From Phaeobacter sp. B1627 (lineage in GTDB: Bacteria > Pseudomonadota > Alphaproteobacteria > Rhodobacterales > Rhodobacteraceae), in assembly GCF_006265095.1 (NCBI RefSeq), contig NZ_VCNK01000004.1, positions 310,001-374,000 on the forward strand: DNA of 64,000 nucleotides. The letters are read 5' to 3'. The notes under the pieces were generated by a model. That model saw nothing but the letters and a program-made list of their open reading frames with translations, had not been told where the DNA came from and did not search any database. Below, in pieces: positions 51,986 through 61,064 of the stretch; the stretch's first letter is position 1, and each line of letters begins with the position of its first letter. The translations under genes were made by a program, and so were the position numbers.

Positions 51986-53073
51986 CCGGAGCGTTCCAGC
52001 AGCGGGCGCAGTGCGGACCAGACCGTCTCGCGGGCGGCGGGGCGGAGGTGGTGGGTGGCGATATGGTCGCGCGCCCGCCGTCCGATCTCGGCGCGTTCGG
52101 GGGCTGATGTCAGAAGGCGTTGCGCCGCCCGCGCCAGCGCCTCCGCCCCGTCGTCAACGGCAGAGGAATGGCCCGGCAGCAGAACATCCCGCAGGCCGGG
52201 GCGGTCCTGTGCCACCACCGGCAAGCCATGGGCCTGCGCCTCCAGATAGACCATTCCGTAGGCCTCGTTGACGCCGGGCCACAGGAACAGGCCCGCGCGG
52301 AGGTAGGCCTGTTCCATCGCCGCCTCATCCAGCGCGCCGAGAAGCCGCACCCGCGCCCCAAAGGGCGCCATCAGCGCCTCGACCAGGGCGCGCGCGGGCC
52401 CGTCGCCTGCAATCTCAAGCTGCCAGCCCGTCTGACCACAGGTGTCGAGATGGCGCAGGGTTTCGGCGATCAGCGCATAGGAGGCCAGCTTGTCGCCGGG
52501 GCGCATCATCCCCGCCGCCAGCATCGGCCCGTCTTGGGCGCTGGCAGCCGGCAGATCGGCGCGGGGCAGGAAGGGGCGCAGGTGCACGAGCTGCTGATCC
52601 GCTGGCCGATCACGCTCCAGCGTGGCGCGATCCTGCTCGGTGAGGTAGAAGATCACCGCCGCCTGATCTGCCGCTGCGTGGGCGGCGCGGGCGAAATCGG
52701 ACCAGGGACCGGTCAGGCGCTTGCTGGCGCGGGTGCTCTCGATCTGGACGTAGGGGATGTCGCGGGCGGCGGCAACGGCGGGGCCGATCAGGTCCGGCGC
52801 CTTGTAGTAATTGTGGTAGCTCACCCAGAGATCCACGGCGGGCATCTCTTCGATCAGACGCCCCACGTCGCGGGCGGCGCGCTGCTGCAGCAGCGCTTGC
52901 TGGTCGCGATCCCCCAGGTTTTCATGCAGCCGCAGATCCGAGGCCAGGAGGACCTCGGCGCCGCCCTCCTGAAGCAGGGCCATCAGGCTGCGGGCCATGG
53001 CGCGGTCGCCCGAGGGGGTGGGGTGGGTCGGCGCCTTCATCGGGGCGTAGAATGCAAGGCGGGGCGGGGTCAT
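51982..53073 (-). CDS. family 4 glycosyltransferase
   Basis: 363 residues, GT-B. LAFYAPMKAPTHPTPSGDRAMARSL near 6-30 (acceptor loop), AGDGPARALVEALM near 220, and the donor-site E-x7-E as LWPGVNEAYGMVYLEAQAHGLPVVAQD near 265-291. No membrane helix. Downstream of the next GT4 with ATGA overlap. Probably uses a nucleotide sugar on a lipid-linked acceptor. Confidence 0.87.
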   Translation of the reverse strand: MTPPRLAFYAPMKAPTHPTPSGDRAMARSLMALLQEGGAEVLLASDLRLHENLGDRDQQALLQQRAARDVGRLIEEMPAVDLWVSYHNYYKAPDLIGPAVAAARDIPYVQIESTRASKRLTGPWSDFARAAHAAADQAAVIFYLTEQDRATLERDRPADQQLVHLRPFLPRADLPAASAQDGPMLAAGMMRPGDKLASYALIAETLRHLDTCGQTGWQLEIAGDGPARALVEALMAPFGARVRLLGALDEAAMEQAYLRAGLFLWPGVNEAYGMVYLEAQAHGLPVVAQDRPGLRDVLLPGHSSAVDDGAEALARAAQRLLTSAPERAEIGRRARDHIATHHLRPAARETVWSALRPLLERSG

Positions 53074-54314
53074 GACGAGGCCTCCAGCATGGCGCTCAGC
53101 CGGCGGTTCAGCTGCGCAATGCCCGGCGACATGCCAAAGTCGGCCCGGAGCCGGTCGAGCGCGGCTGCTGCCATGCGGGCGGCATCCTGGGGCGCGCGGG
53201 CGAGGGACAGGATCGCCGCAGCGAGCGCCTCGGGCGCGTCATCGCTGAGCACGCCGTGGGTGCCGTTTTCGATGAATTCCGGGATGGCGGAGACCGGCGT
53301 GGACAGGATCGGCAAGCCTTGCGAGGCGGCCTCCATCAGCACATTGGGCAGCCCGTCGCGGTCGCCATCCGCCGCCACCCGCGAGGGCAGCACGAACAAA
53401 TCGGCGGCACGCATGGCGGCAATCACCTCGGGCTGGTCGCAGGCGCCGCGCCAGGTGATGCGATCGGCGATGCCTGCGTCCTCGGCCATGCCCTGCAGCA
53501 GATCGCCAAGGGCACCGCCGCCGATATGGGTCCAATGCCAATCGAGATCGGCAGGAATCAGGGCCAGCGCCGCGATCAGGCGGTCGAACCCCTTCTTCTC
53601 GACCAGACGGCCCACCGACATCATCTGAAACGGGGCATGGGGGCTGCGCAAGGCGCGCTCTGGCGGGGCGGGGAACCGGCCAAGATCCAGCCCGTGATAA
53701 ATCAGATCCACCGGGGTGCCGCTGGCCATATCCTGCAGATGTCTGGCGCCAAACCCGGTGCAGGTCGCGCCAAAAGCGGCGCCGTGGCTCTGGTCCGAGA
53801 GCTTTTCGCGCAGTTCCCAGTCGGGCGAGGTCCAGATGTCCTTGGCGTGGGCGGAAAAACTCCACGGCAGACCGCGCATGATGGCGGCATAGCGGGCGAC
53901 GGATGCGGGAGTGTGCAGAAAATGGGCGTAGAGCCCGCGCACCTCGGGCGGCAGTTCGCAGGCCAGCACACAGGCCTGACCAAAGCGGCGGATGCGGTTG
54001 TGGGTGGGATCGCGGCGCAGATCGGCGCGCCAGACCCGCCAGGCCTCGGCATATCCCGGCAGCGCCCGTGCCGCCGCGCGAGCGCGGGTGACACGGGCGG
54101 GGGCGTCGTGGAGATATTCCGGCAAATAGTGAACGGGCGCCTGCAGGCGGTCGTGCAGGGGGTGCGTCTTGGCGTCGGTGGGATGGCGCAGGGACCAGAT
54201 CTCGAACGGCTGGCAGGCCTCCTCCAGCGCCACGAGTTCCTGGGCGATGAAGGTTTCGGACAGGCGCGGCCATCCCTTGACCAGCACAGCAAGCGCCGGG
54301 CGTGTCTGGCTCAT
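53070..54314 (-). CDS. family 4 glycosyltransferase
   Basis: 414 residues, GT-B. VKGWPRLSETFIAQELVALEE near 12-32 is the N-terminal motif of colanic-acid-type GT4 enzymes (WcaL-like). FSAHAKDIW near 152 and MMSVGRLVEKKGFDRLIAAL near 230 follow, and the donor site is VLPSRVAADGDRDGLPNVLMEAASQGLPILST near 310-341. Overlaps the preceding gene (54311) and the following gene by ATGA. Product unknown; likely part of an exopolysaccharide or glycolipid route. Confidence 0.88.
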   Translation of the reverse strand: MSQTRPALAVLVKGWPRLSETFIAQELVALEEACQPFEIWSLRHPTDAKTHPLHDRLQAPVHYLPEYLHDAPARVTRARAAARALPGYAEAWRVWRADLRRDPTHNRIRRFGQACVLACELPPEVRGLYAHFLHTPASVARYAAIMRGLPWSFSAHAKDIWTSPDWELREKLSDQSHGAAFGATCTGFGARHLQDMASGTPVDLIYHGLDLGRFPAPPERALRSPHAPFQMMSVGRLVEKKGFDRLIAALALIPADLDWHWTHIGGGALGDLLQGMAEDAGIADRITWRGACDQPEVIAAMRAADLFVLPSRVAADGDRDGLPNVLMEAASQGLPILSTPVSAIPEFIENGTHGVLSDDAPEALAAAILSLARAPQDAARMAAAALDRLRADFGMSPGIAQLNRRLSAMLEASS

Positions 54315-55531
54315 TCGGCGGCCTCGCGCGGCAGCTGGCGCAACAGGGCGTCCACACGTTGGGTGACGTAATCCAGACCGTCCAGCAGCCCGTCGGAGAT
54401 CGCCTGAGAGGGCCGCGGCTGATGCTCAAGCGCCCGGATCGCGCCAATCATCGCCTCGGGGGTCCAGCCATCGCGGTTTTCGTCCAGCATGGCCACAAGG
54501 CCCAGCTCTTCGGCGCGGCTGGCGCGGATCCACTGTTCCAGGCGCGGCGTCGTGCGCGGCACGATCACGGCGGGTTTGTCAAACGACAGGACCTCGCAGA
54601 ACGTATTGTAGCCGCCCATGCAGATCACCCCCTGCGCCCCGGCAAACAAGGTTTCGATCTCGCTTTCGAACCCGACCGCCGTGACCCGCCCCAGAAGCGC
54701 CGAAACACGGCTTTCAAAGGCGGCGCGGGTCTCGCCCGACAGGAACGGCCCGTAGACCAGCATTGCGCGCGGGGCCAGATCCGGGTCCCGTTCGTAGGCG
54801 GAAATCGCCAGATCCACCATCATCGCCCCATCGCCGCCGCCGCCGGGGGTGATCAGCACATAGGGTTGCTCCGGCAGCTCTCCGATCGTGCCGAGGTCGC
54901 GCCGCAGGTATCCGGTCCAATGCATCCGCGCCTGTGCATCCGCGCTGAGGTCAAGCCCGGCGGTCGGGTCGTAGATATCGCGCAGACCATAGACCCAGAT
55001 TTCATCATAGTAGCGCTCGGTCGCGTCCAGGGCCCATTTGCGGTCCCATTCGGCCCGCAGCACTTCGGGTTCGTCCAGCACGTCGCGCAGACCCAGCACC
55101 AGTTTCGCCTTGCCCCGCCCCTGCAAGAGATCCAGCGCCGGCAGCAATTCCCCGCGAAAGCCCGTAGGCTCCTTGTCGACCACCAGAATATCCGGGTCGA
55201 ACTGCTCCGCGGTGGAGCGGATGAGCGCGGCGCGCATCTCGGTGGTTTCTTCGATGGTCATGCCCATTGTGCGGCTGGCATAGGATCCGTCGGCGCGTTT
55301 GATCACCCCCGGCAGGCGCATGTGATCGACCCGGTTCGGAAAAGCAAACCGACCAGCCACGGGGGAACCGGTGAGGATCATGGCCGAGGCCTTGGGGTCC
55401 GCCGCCGTGATCGCCCCGGCCAGCGCCCGCGACCGGCGCAGGTGGCCAAGCCCGAAGGTGTCGTGGCTGTAGAACAGGATGCGCGGGCCACGCCCGGCGG
55501 GGCCCAGACGGGGAGGACGGCTGGCTGTCAT
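54311..55531 (-). CDS. GT28-like glycosyltransferase
   Basis: 406 residues, COG4671-like. ILFYSHDTFGLGHLRRSRALAGAI near 18-41, VDKEPTGFRGELL near 116, VLITPGGGGDGAMMVDLAI near 225-243, and CMGGYNTFCEVLSFDKPAVIVPR near 305-327. Paralogue of the GT at 50256-51404. It is the first gene of the operon on known families, but its ATG overlaps (ATGA) the stop of a small upstream ORF, so an earlier coupled reading frame may exist. Confidence 0.82.
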   Translation of the reverse strand: MTASRPPRLGPAGRGPRILFYSHDTFGLGHLRRSRALAGAITAADPKASAMILTGSPVAGRFAFPNRVDHMRLPGVIKRADGSYASRTMGMTIEETTEMRAALIRSTAEQFDPDILVVDKEPTGFRGELLPALDLLQGRGKAKLVLGLRDVLDEPEVLRAEWDRKWALDATERYYDEIWVYGLRDIYDPTAGLDLSADAQARMHWTGYLRRDLGTIGELPEQPYVLITPGGGGDGAMMVDLAISAYERDPDLAPRAMLVYGPFLSGETRAAFESRVSALLGRVTAVGFESEIETLFAGAQGVICMGGYNTFCEVLSFDKPAVIVPRTTPRLEQWIRASRAEELGLVAMLDENRDGWTPEAMIGAIRALEHQPRPSQAISDGLLDGLDYVTQRVDALLRQLPREAAE

Positions 55532-55743
55532 GGGGCGGCTCGCGTGTTGGGGCAGAAAGACTGTGAGAACGGCGGGATGACCGGCCGTGTGATAGACTGT
55601 GTAATCGGCTGTTTGACCGACTGTGAAATCGGCTGTGTCATCGGGGGGACGAATGATGGAGGGAAGGGCTGCGGTCTGAGCGGGGGGCGGAGCGGGCGGG
55701 ATATGCAGCGCCCGGCTCGGGTGGCTCCCTGGGTCTTGGCCAT
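55528..55743 (-). CDS. possible small leader ORF coupled to the glycosyltransferase operon
   Basis: 71 codons from ATG 55743 (TTG 55755 would give 75). The translated product is Pro/Ser/Gln-rich with quasi-repeats of the kind TQPISQSVKQPITQSITRP, encoded by a 12-base tandem repeat. Its TGA overlaps the ATG of the first glycosyltransferase in the same ATGA manner as three later junctions of the operon. No domain is recognised. It may be a leader peptide for translational coupling, or only an open frame created by the repeat. Confidence 0.3.
   Translation of the reverse strand: MAKTQGATRAGRCISRPLRPPLRPQPFPPSFVPPMTQPISQSVKQPITQSITRPVIPPFSQSFCPNTRAAP
55557..55640. repeat. 12-base tandem repeat upstream of the glycosyltransferase operon
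   Basis: Seven 12-base units from 55557 to 55640, alternating between two types: TAGACTGTGTAA-like (55557, 55593) and TCGGCTGTGTCA-like (55605, 55629), with intermediate forms at 55569, 55581 and 55617. They thus make an irregular 24-base higher-order repeat. The remainder of 55644-56014, between this operon and mscS, shows no further gene; it carries the divergent promoters. Confidence 0.7.
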
Positions 55744-56014
55744 GTTCCGCCCCAAAATTCCTGCAAACGCGCGCCGGTCAGCGGCAGCTCGCGTTCGATT
55801 GTCTCATTCTTTTGCCTGGGTTTGCTATGGCATCACGAACACGCGTGGCCAAAAACGCAGGCGGTTAAACAAGCGTGATATAGCCTGCGTGCCTCTGGCA
55901 TGCAATCAAACCAATGGGGTCTGAGCCTGATCCTGGGTGCAAAATCGACAGTCGCGTGCCTTTTGAACCGAAAATGACGCGGTTTTGGTCAGAAAAGGCG
56001 GAGGAAAAGCTATC

Positions 56015-58366
56015 GTGCAGAGCCTGTTGAATTTTATGCGTTTCGCTGTGATGCCGCTTGCGCTGATCCTGTCGATGGCACTTGCGGCTTTTGCACAGGA
56101 GGGGCCGGGCGGTGGCGAGGAGAGCCCGCTGGCAGCCGCCATTCGTGAGGCGGCAGAGGCCGGTGTAGGGGTGGTGATTCTGGATGGCCGTGGCCAGCCG
56201 GTCACGGCCGCCGGGGATGCGCCGCCGACGCCGGTTGCCGAGACCGACCTGCTCATGGAGGGGGCGTCGTCGGTGATGAAGGCCCAGACCGAGGTGCGGG
56301 CCTTTCGCGAACAGTTGAACGACCGGCTTGAGGCGCTGCCCAATTCTCTGATCGAGATGGCCTATATCCTGCGCGCCACCAGCCCGGACGGGCGTATCAT
56401 GACCTATCTCGAGGTGCTCGGGACCACCACGCTGCTGCTGTTGATCGGGCGCTGGCTGTCCAACCGGGTCTATGGCGAGCGGCTGATCAAACGGTTTGTG
56501 GTGGCGCGCATCCAGGACCGGCCCGAAGGCTATGCGGGCAAAATGCCCTTTCTGCTGATGCGGTTCGCGACCGGCCTGGGCGCGACCTTCCTCGCCATGG
56601 TCTTTGCGGCGGCGGTGACGCTTTTGGTGTTTGGACCCTCGGGAGATGTCTCGGTGGAGTTCACCTCGCTGGCGGTCTATCTGACCTTCTTTGCGGCGCG
56701 CACCATGTCGGACCTGTGGCGGATGGTGCTGTCGCCCTACCTCAGCCAGTATCGCATCCCGAGCCTCGGCGACCGCGAGGCGAAGCGGTTGTACTTCTGG
56801 TTGTCGGCGTTGGCGGCGTTTGATTTCGCGGCGGTGATGTTTTCCACCTGGGTTCAGGATTTCGGCCTCACCTACAATATCTACGCGCTCACCTACGCCA
56901 TTCTGATGCTGGCCTCTTCTCTGCTGGGCATCCTGCTGGTGCTGGTCAATGCGCGCGCGATCTCGCGGGCGATCCGCACCGTGCGCGAGGGTCATGGTCT
57001 GGCCTGGCCGGCCCGGCTGCTGTCGTGGATCTGGGCGCCGATGATCCTGATCTACATCTTTTTCGGCTGGCTTGCGCTGGCCTTTGATCTGGTCCTGGAA
57101 CGGCCGAGCCCGGTGCCGCCGATCATGGGGCTCTTTGTGGTGCTGACCTCGATCCTGGTGGTGTATGGCCTGACCAACTACGCGATCGAACAATTCTCCC
57201 GCCGCCGCCGACTGGTGCGGCCCGCGCCTGCCCCGGAAGATACGGCGGCGGATGAGGGTGGCAGCATCCCCGCGGCGCCTGTGCCGGATCCCGGCGCGGG
57301 CAAGCTGCGCCATCCGGTTGCCTCCTACACGGATCTGGCGCGCCGCGCCGCGGGCATTCTGGCCTTTGCCGGCGGCACGGTGGCGCTGGTCTACGTCTGG
57401 AACCCGGAGTTTTCGGTGGCGGAGGGATCGATCCTCGACCGCATTCTGGATGTGCTGGCGATCCTGTTCATCGGCTATCTGGTGTTTCATGTGGCCCGGA
57501 TCTGGATCGACAGCAAGATCGAGGAAGAGAGCGAGGACCAGTCCGCGGAGGGCGAGTTGGGCGATGAGGGCGGTGGCACCAGCGCCAGCCGCCTGGCGAC
57601 CCTGCTGCCGCTGTTCCGAGGCGCTATTCTGGCAGTGGTCGTCGTGTCCATCGTCTTGATTGTACTGATGGAAATCGGCATCAACGTCAGCCCGCTCTTT
57701 GCCGGGGCCGGGGTGGTCGGGCTGGCGGTCGGCTTTGGCTCTCAGACGCTGGTCCGGGATATTTTCTCGGGCGCGTTCTTCCTGATTGATGATGCGTTCC
57801 GGCGCGGTGAATACATCGATATCGGCAGTGTCAAAGGCACGGTCGAGAAGATCTCGGTCCGGTCGTTCCAGCTGCGCCATCATCTTGGAGCGCTGCATAC
57901 CATCCCGTTCGGCGAAATTCAGGTGCTGACCAATTATTCGCGCGACTGGGTGATCATGAAACTGCCGCTGCGGGTCACCTATGACACCGATGTGGAGAAG
58001 GTGCGCAAGCTGATCAAGACGCTGGGGCAGGAGTTGCTGAAGGATGAGGTGATTGGCGACAATTTCATTCAGCCGCTGAAGTCGCAAGGGGTGATCGAAA
58101 TGCAGGATTCTGCGATGATCATCCGGGTCAAATTCATGACCAAGCCGGGAGATCAGTGGTTGGTGCGCAAGAAGGTGTTCCAGGAAATCCGCGATCTCTT
58201 CGAACGTGAGGGCATCCGGTTCGCGCATCGCGAAGTCACGGTGAGGGTGGTGGATCAAAACACGGAGCCGGGGTCTGATGCGGTCCGCAGAACAGCGCTG
58301 GGCGCGGCGCAGGCCGTGATCGAGGAGGAGGAGCTGGACGCAAATCCGGATGACGATGATCGCTGA
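56015..58366 (+). CDS. large MscS-family mechanosensitive ion channel
   Basis: About 783 residues. Signal-like N-terminus (about 1-28, ALAAFAQE), a periplasmic alpha-helical region (30-120), about nine membrane helices, and a C-terminal MscS core. The core has the pore helix VSPLFAGAGVVGLAVGFGSQTLVRDIFSGAFFLIDDAFRRGEYIDIG near 550-600 and the beta-domain HTIPFGEIQVLTNYSRDWV near 625-643. An Arg/Pro-rich loop lies near 385-430 and an acidic tail EEEELDANPDDDDR ends it. GTG 56015 has GGAGG ten bases upstream; TTG 55985 is an alternative. Releases solutes on osmotic downshock. Confidence 0.9.
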   Translation: MQSLLNFMRFAVMPLALILSMALAAFAQEGPGGGEESPLAAAIREAAEAGVGVVILDGRGQPVTAAGDAPPTPVAETDLLMEGASSVMKAQTEVRAFREQLNDRLEALPNSLIEMAYILRATSPDGRIMTYLEVLGTTTLLLLIGRWLSNRVYGERLIKRFVVARIQDRPEGYAGKMPFLLMRFATGLGATFLAMVFAAAVTLLVFGPSGDVSVEFTSLAVYLTFFAARTMSDLWRMVLSPYLSQYRIPSLGDREAKRLYFWLSALAAFDFAAVMFSTWVQDFGLTYNIYALTYAILMLASSLLGILLVLVNARAISRAIRTVREGHGLAWPARLLSWIWAPMILIYIFFGWLALAFDLVLERPSPVPPIMGLFVVLTSILVVYGLTNYAIEQFSRRRRLVRPAPAPEDTAADEGGSIPAAPVPDPGAGKLRHPVASYTDLARRAAGILAFAGGTVALVYVWNPEFSVAEGSILDRILDVLAILFIGYLVFHVARIWIDSKIEEESEDQSAEGELGDEGGGTSASRLATLLPLFRGAILAVVVVSIVLIVLMEIGINVSPLFAGAGVVGLAVGFGSQTLVRDIFSGAFFLIDDAFRRGEYIDIGSVKGTVEKISVRSFQLRHHLGALHTIPFGEIQVLTNYSRDWVIMKLPLRVTYDTDVEKVRKLIKTLGQELLKDEVIGDNFIQPLKSQGVIEMQDSAMIIRVKFMTKPGDQWLVRKKVFQEIRDLFEREGIRFAHREVTVRVVDQNTEPGSDAVRRTALGAAQAVIEEEELDANPDDDDR

Positions 58367-58392
58367 GACAGGCGTCCTGTCCGAGCCGTGTG

Positions 58393-58515
58393 GTGCTCCC
58401 GCCCCCGCACGGATGCACAGGTGCCCTGTTCATCGCTTGGAGTTGGGCCTGGCGCCGCGCGCGCCCCGGTAGGGGCGCGCGCGGCGCGGGTCGCATCGGG
58501 CGTTGCCCGATGCGA
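58393..58515. repeat. intergenic multi-hairpin element E
   Basis: Head GTGCTCCCGCCC (58393-58404, identical to element A), core GTTGGGCC (58442-58449), then a perfect 16-base stem GCGCCGCGCGCGCCCC with GGTA loop (58452-58487) and a perfect 11-base stem TCGCATCGGGC with GTT loop (58491-58515). Lies between the convergent mscS and CoA-transferase genes. Confidence 0.75.
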
Positions 58516-58545
58516 AACACCTCACGGTGCAGGGCGAATTTCGCG

Positions 58546-59898
58546 CTAGATATCGGCTGCGGGCCAGTCCGCCGCGTGGGTGCCGCTCCGGGTGGCTGGC
58601 AGGAACCAGCCCATCTGGCACCCGGGCAGCGCCAGCGGGGGACGCAGACGCCTGGCCGGGCCCCAGCCGCTCACCTCATGACCGGTATAGTCCGTCTCTG
58701 CGGCGCCGAAGATGGCAGGCCCGTCGAGATGGCGCGGCAGAGCGGCCAGTTCTTCCGCCATCCGGGCCAGCGACAGCCGCGCGGTGCAGACCGTTTGGCC
58801 TGCTGCGGCGGCGCTCAGCGTATTGAGGATAGCCGCCGCCATCAGATAGCCGGTAGCATGGTCCAGCGCCTGAACCGGCAAGGGGACCGGCTCCTCGGAC
58901 GCGGCCCGGTGCGGGCCCGCATGGGCCAGCCCTGAACTCATCTGCACCAGGCTGTCGAACCCTCGCCGCAGGGCCCAGGGCCCGGTCCAGCCATAGGCAT
59001 CCAGCGTCACCTCTACCCGGTTGGGTGCGATGGCGTCGCGTGTGGCCAGATCCAGCCCCAGCGCCTCCAGAGCCCCGGGCCGATAGCCATGCACCAGCAC
59101 GTCGGCCTGCGACAGCAGCTTTTTCACCCTTGCGCGCCCAGCATCCGTCCGCAGATCCAGCTGCGCCATGTATTTTCCCGGCGCAATATCCGGCAGCCCC
59201 CCCGGTTCATCCCAGCCCGGCGGGTCGATCCGCAGCACATCGGCGCCGAACCCGGCCAGCGTGCGGGTGCTGACCGGACCGGCCAACACGCGCGTCAGAT
59301 CGAGCACCCGCAACCCCGCCAGCGGCCGGGCGAGACAGGCCGCAGGGCGATCGCGCAGGACAATATCGCGCGGCGCGGTCCAATCGATCAGAGGCTCCTG
59401 CGCAACGGCCGCGCCCTGCGGATGCGCCAGCCAGCTCTCCCGGCTGCGCAGGGCAGCAGCGGCGCCGCCCGCCCCGACCACGGCCGTCTCCAGCGTCTCG
59501 CCTGACCACTTCGCGACGGCCGCTGTCACCGCCTCCCGGTCTTCGGCGCAGCCAAGCACCCGCAGCGCGGCCTCACGGTGATGGGGCAGGTTGGTATGCA
59601 GGCGGATCCAGCCATCGGCACAGGCATAATTGCCTGCAATCGGGTCCCAGAGCGAGGGCATCTCCCAGCCCTCGGGACGAAAGGAGGACCCGAACCACAG
59701 GGAGGCCAGCCGCTGATCGACGGTGACCGGCGGCGCGGATGGCGCGAGGTTCAGGGCGGCAATCAACCGGGCCAGCTCCTGCCCGACGGCGGCGAGCGCG
59801 GCATTGGCCAGCTCTGATATGGCATAGGCGCCGGGACGCCGGCCTGTGCCGGTGACCTGACAGGACCCGGGTCGGGGCAGGGAGGTCAGCCGCGTCAT
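58546..59898 (-). CDS. CaiB/BaiF (class III) CoA-transferase
   Basis: 450 residues. LRVLDLTRVLAGPVSTRTLAGFGADVLRIDPPGWDEPG near 200-237 is the hallmark of the family, with ADVLVHGYRPGALEALGLD near 268-286 and RGFDSLVQMSSGLAHAG near 315-331. An unusual N-terminal half (1-190) precedes the canonical start, with WFGSSFRPEGWEMPSLWDPIAGNYACADGWIRLHT near 70-104, so the domain order resembles tandem or permuted CaiB forms. ATG 59898 overlaps the permease stop by ATGA. It is last in an oligopeptide-type ABC operon; the CoA substrate may be derived from the transported compound. Confidence 0.85.
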   Translation of the reverse strand: MTRLTSLPRPGSCQVTGTGRRPGAYAISELANAALAAVGQELARLIAALNLAPSAPPVTVDQRLASLWFGSSFRPEGWEMPSLWDPIAGNYACADGWIRLHTNLPHHREAALRVLGCAEDREAVTAAVAKWSGETLETAVVGAGGAAAALRSRESWLAHPQGAAVAQEPLIDWTAPRDIVLRDRPAACLARPLAGLRVLDLTRVLAGPVSTRTLAGFGADVLRIDPPGWDEPGGLPDIAPGKYMAQLDLRTDAGRARVKKLLSQADVLVHGYRPGALEALGLDLATRDAIAPNRVEVTLDAYGWTGPWALRRGFDSLVQMSSGLAHAGPHRAASEEPVPLPVQALDHATGYLMAAAILNTLSAAAAGQTVCTARLSLARMAEELAALPRHLDGPAIFGAAETDYTGHEVSGWGPARRLRPPLALPGCQMGWFLPATRSGTHAADWPAADI

Positions 59899-61064
59899 TG
59901 CTGGTAGGGGTCGAGACTGTCGCGGAGCCCGTCGCCCAGGAAATTGAAGGCCAGAACCACAACGATGATCGGCAGCATCGGAATCGCGGTCCAGGGGTAG
60001 ATCTCGATATTGGCGAGGTTCTGCGCGTCGTTCAGCATCACGCCCCAGCTGACCGCAGGCGCCCGCAACCCGAGACCGAGAAACGACAGCGCCGTCTCGC
60101 CGAGGATCATCGCCGGGATCGACAGGGCGGCGGAGGCGATCAGGTGGCTCATGAAATTGGGCAGCAGATGCCTGCGGATCACCCGGCCCGACGACGCCCC
60201 CATCATCTCGGCGGCGCGGACGTATTCTTCTTCGCGCAGGGACAGGAACTTGGCCCGCACCGAACGCGCCAGACCGGGCCAGTCGAGAATGCCGAGGATG
60301 ATCGAGATGATGAAGAATACGGCCACCGGCGACCAGTTCGAGGGCACCGCAGCAGACAAGGCAAGCCACAGCGGCAATTCCGGCAGCGAGCGCAGGATCT
60401 CGATGGCGCGGTTGATGACCCAGTCGATCGTGCCGCCGAAATACCCCGCAACAGAGCCGAAGAAGATCCCCAGCACAAAGGACACGGTGATGCCGATCAG
60501 CCCCACGGTCAGCGACAATTGCGCCCCGAACAGGATGCGGCTGAAGATATCGCGCCCCAGCCGGTCAGAGCCCCAGAGAAACAGCGTGGCGCCTTCGGGG
60601 GGGCAGACCAGATGGGTGTCGGCGGGGATCAGACCGGCCAGCCGGTATTGCGACCCCTCGCAGAAGAACCGCAGCCGCTGCGGGTTGTCGTAATCGGGTT
60701 TCACCACCCATTGAAAGGTTTCCAGATCCGCCTCGGAGGTCATGGGATAGATGAACGGACCGAGGAAATCGCCCTCGTGGAACAGTTTGACCCCCTGCGG
60801 CGGCGAATAGATATGCTCGGCGTCGCGGTCGTTGGGGCCATAGGGCGCAACAAAGCCCACAAACGGCAGCATCAGATAGCAAAACAGCAGAAAGGCACCG
60901 GAGATCAGGCCCAGCCGATGGGTCCGGAACTTGCGCCAGATCAGCAGCCAGTTCGGCGCATCCAGATCCTTGCGCTCCAGCTCCCGCAGCGCCGCCCCCG
61001 GCGTATAGGGGGCGGTGTCGACGTAGCGGTCATCGCAGCGGCTGTCGGAGGGGTCACGGCTCAT
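59895..61064 (-). CDS. oligopeptide-type ABC transporter permease (OppC/YejE-like)
   Basis: 389 residues with about six membrane helices. The first (about 52-72) is followed by a long periplasmic loop (about 75-170) with DRLGRDIFSRILFGAQLSL at its end, the OppC hallmark. EAA-like loop EYVRAAEMMGASSGRVIRRHLLPN near 277-300 and ALSFLGLGLRAPAVSWGVMLNDA near 324-346. Overlaps both neighbours by 4 bases. Forms the permease with the upstream OppB-like protein. Confidence 0.9.
   Translation of the reverse strand: MSRDPSDSRCDDRYVDTAPYTPGAALRELERKDLDAPNWLLIWRKFRTHRLGLISGAFLLFCYLMLPFVGFVAPYGPNDRDAEHIYSPPQGVKLFHEGDFLGPFIYPMTSEADLETFQWVVKPDYDNPQRLRFFCEGSQYRLAGLIPADTHLVCPPEGATLFLWGSDRLGRDIFSRILFGAQLSLTVGLIGITVSFVLGIFFGSVAGYFGGTIDWVINRAIEILRSLPELPLWLALSAAVPSNWSPVAVFFIISIILGILDWPGLARSVRAKFLSLREEEYVRAAEMMGASSGRVIRRHLLPNFMSHLIASAALSIPAMILGETALSFLGLGLRAPAVSWGVMLNDAQNLANIEIYPWTAIPMLPIIVVVLAFNFLGDGLRDSLDPYQQ

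Noticed and set aside
55557-55640. CRISPR-like array
   Set aside because: The repeat unit is 12 bases and continuous without spacers, so it is a simple tandem repeat.
55865-58258. 797-codon frame on the minus strand
   Set aside because: Exactly antisense to the mscS gene, with His/Gln/Arg-rich low-information translation. The mscS frame has clear family motifs.
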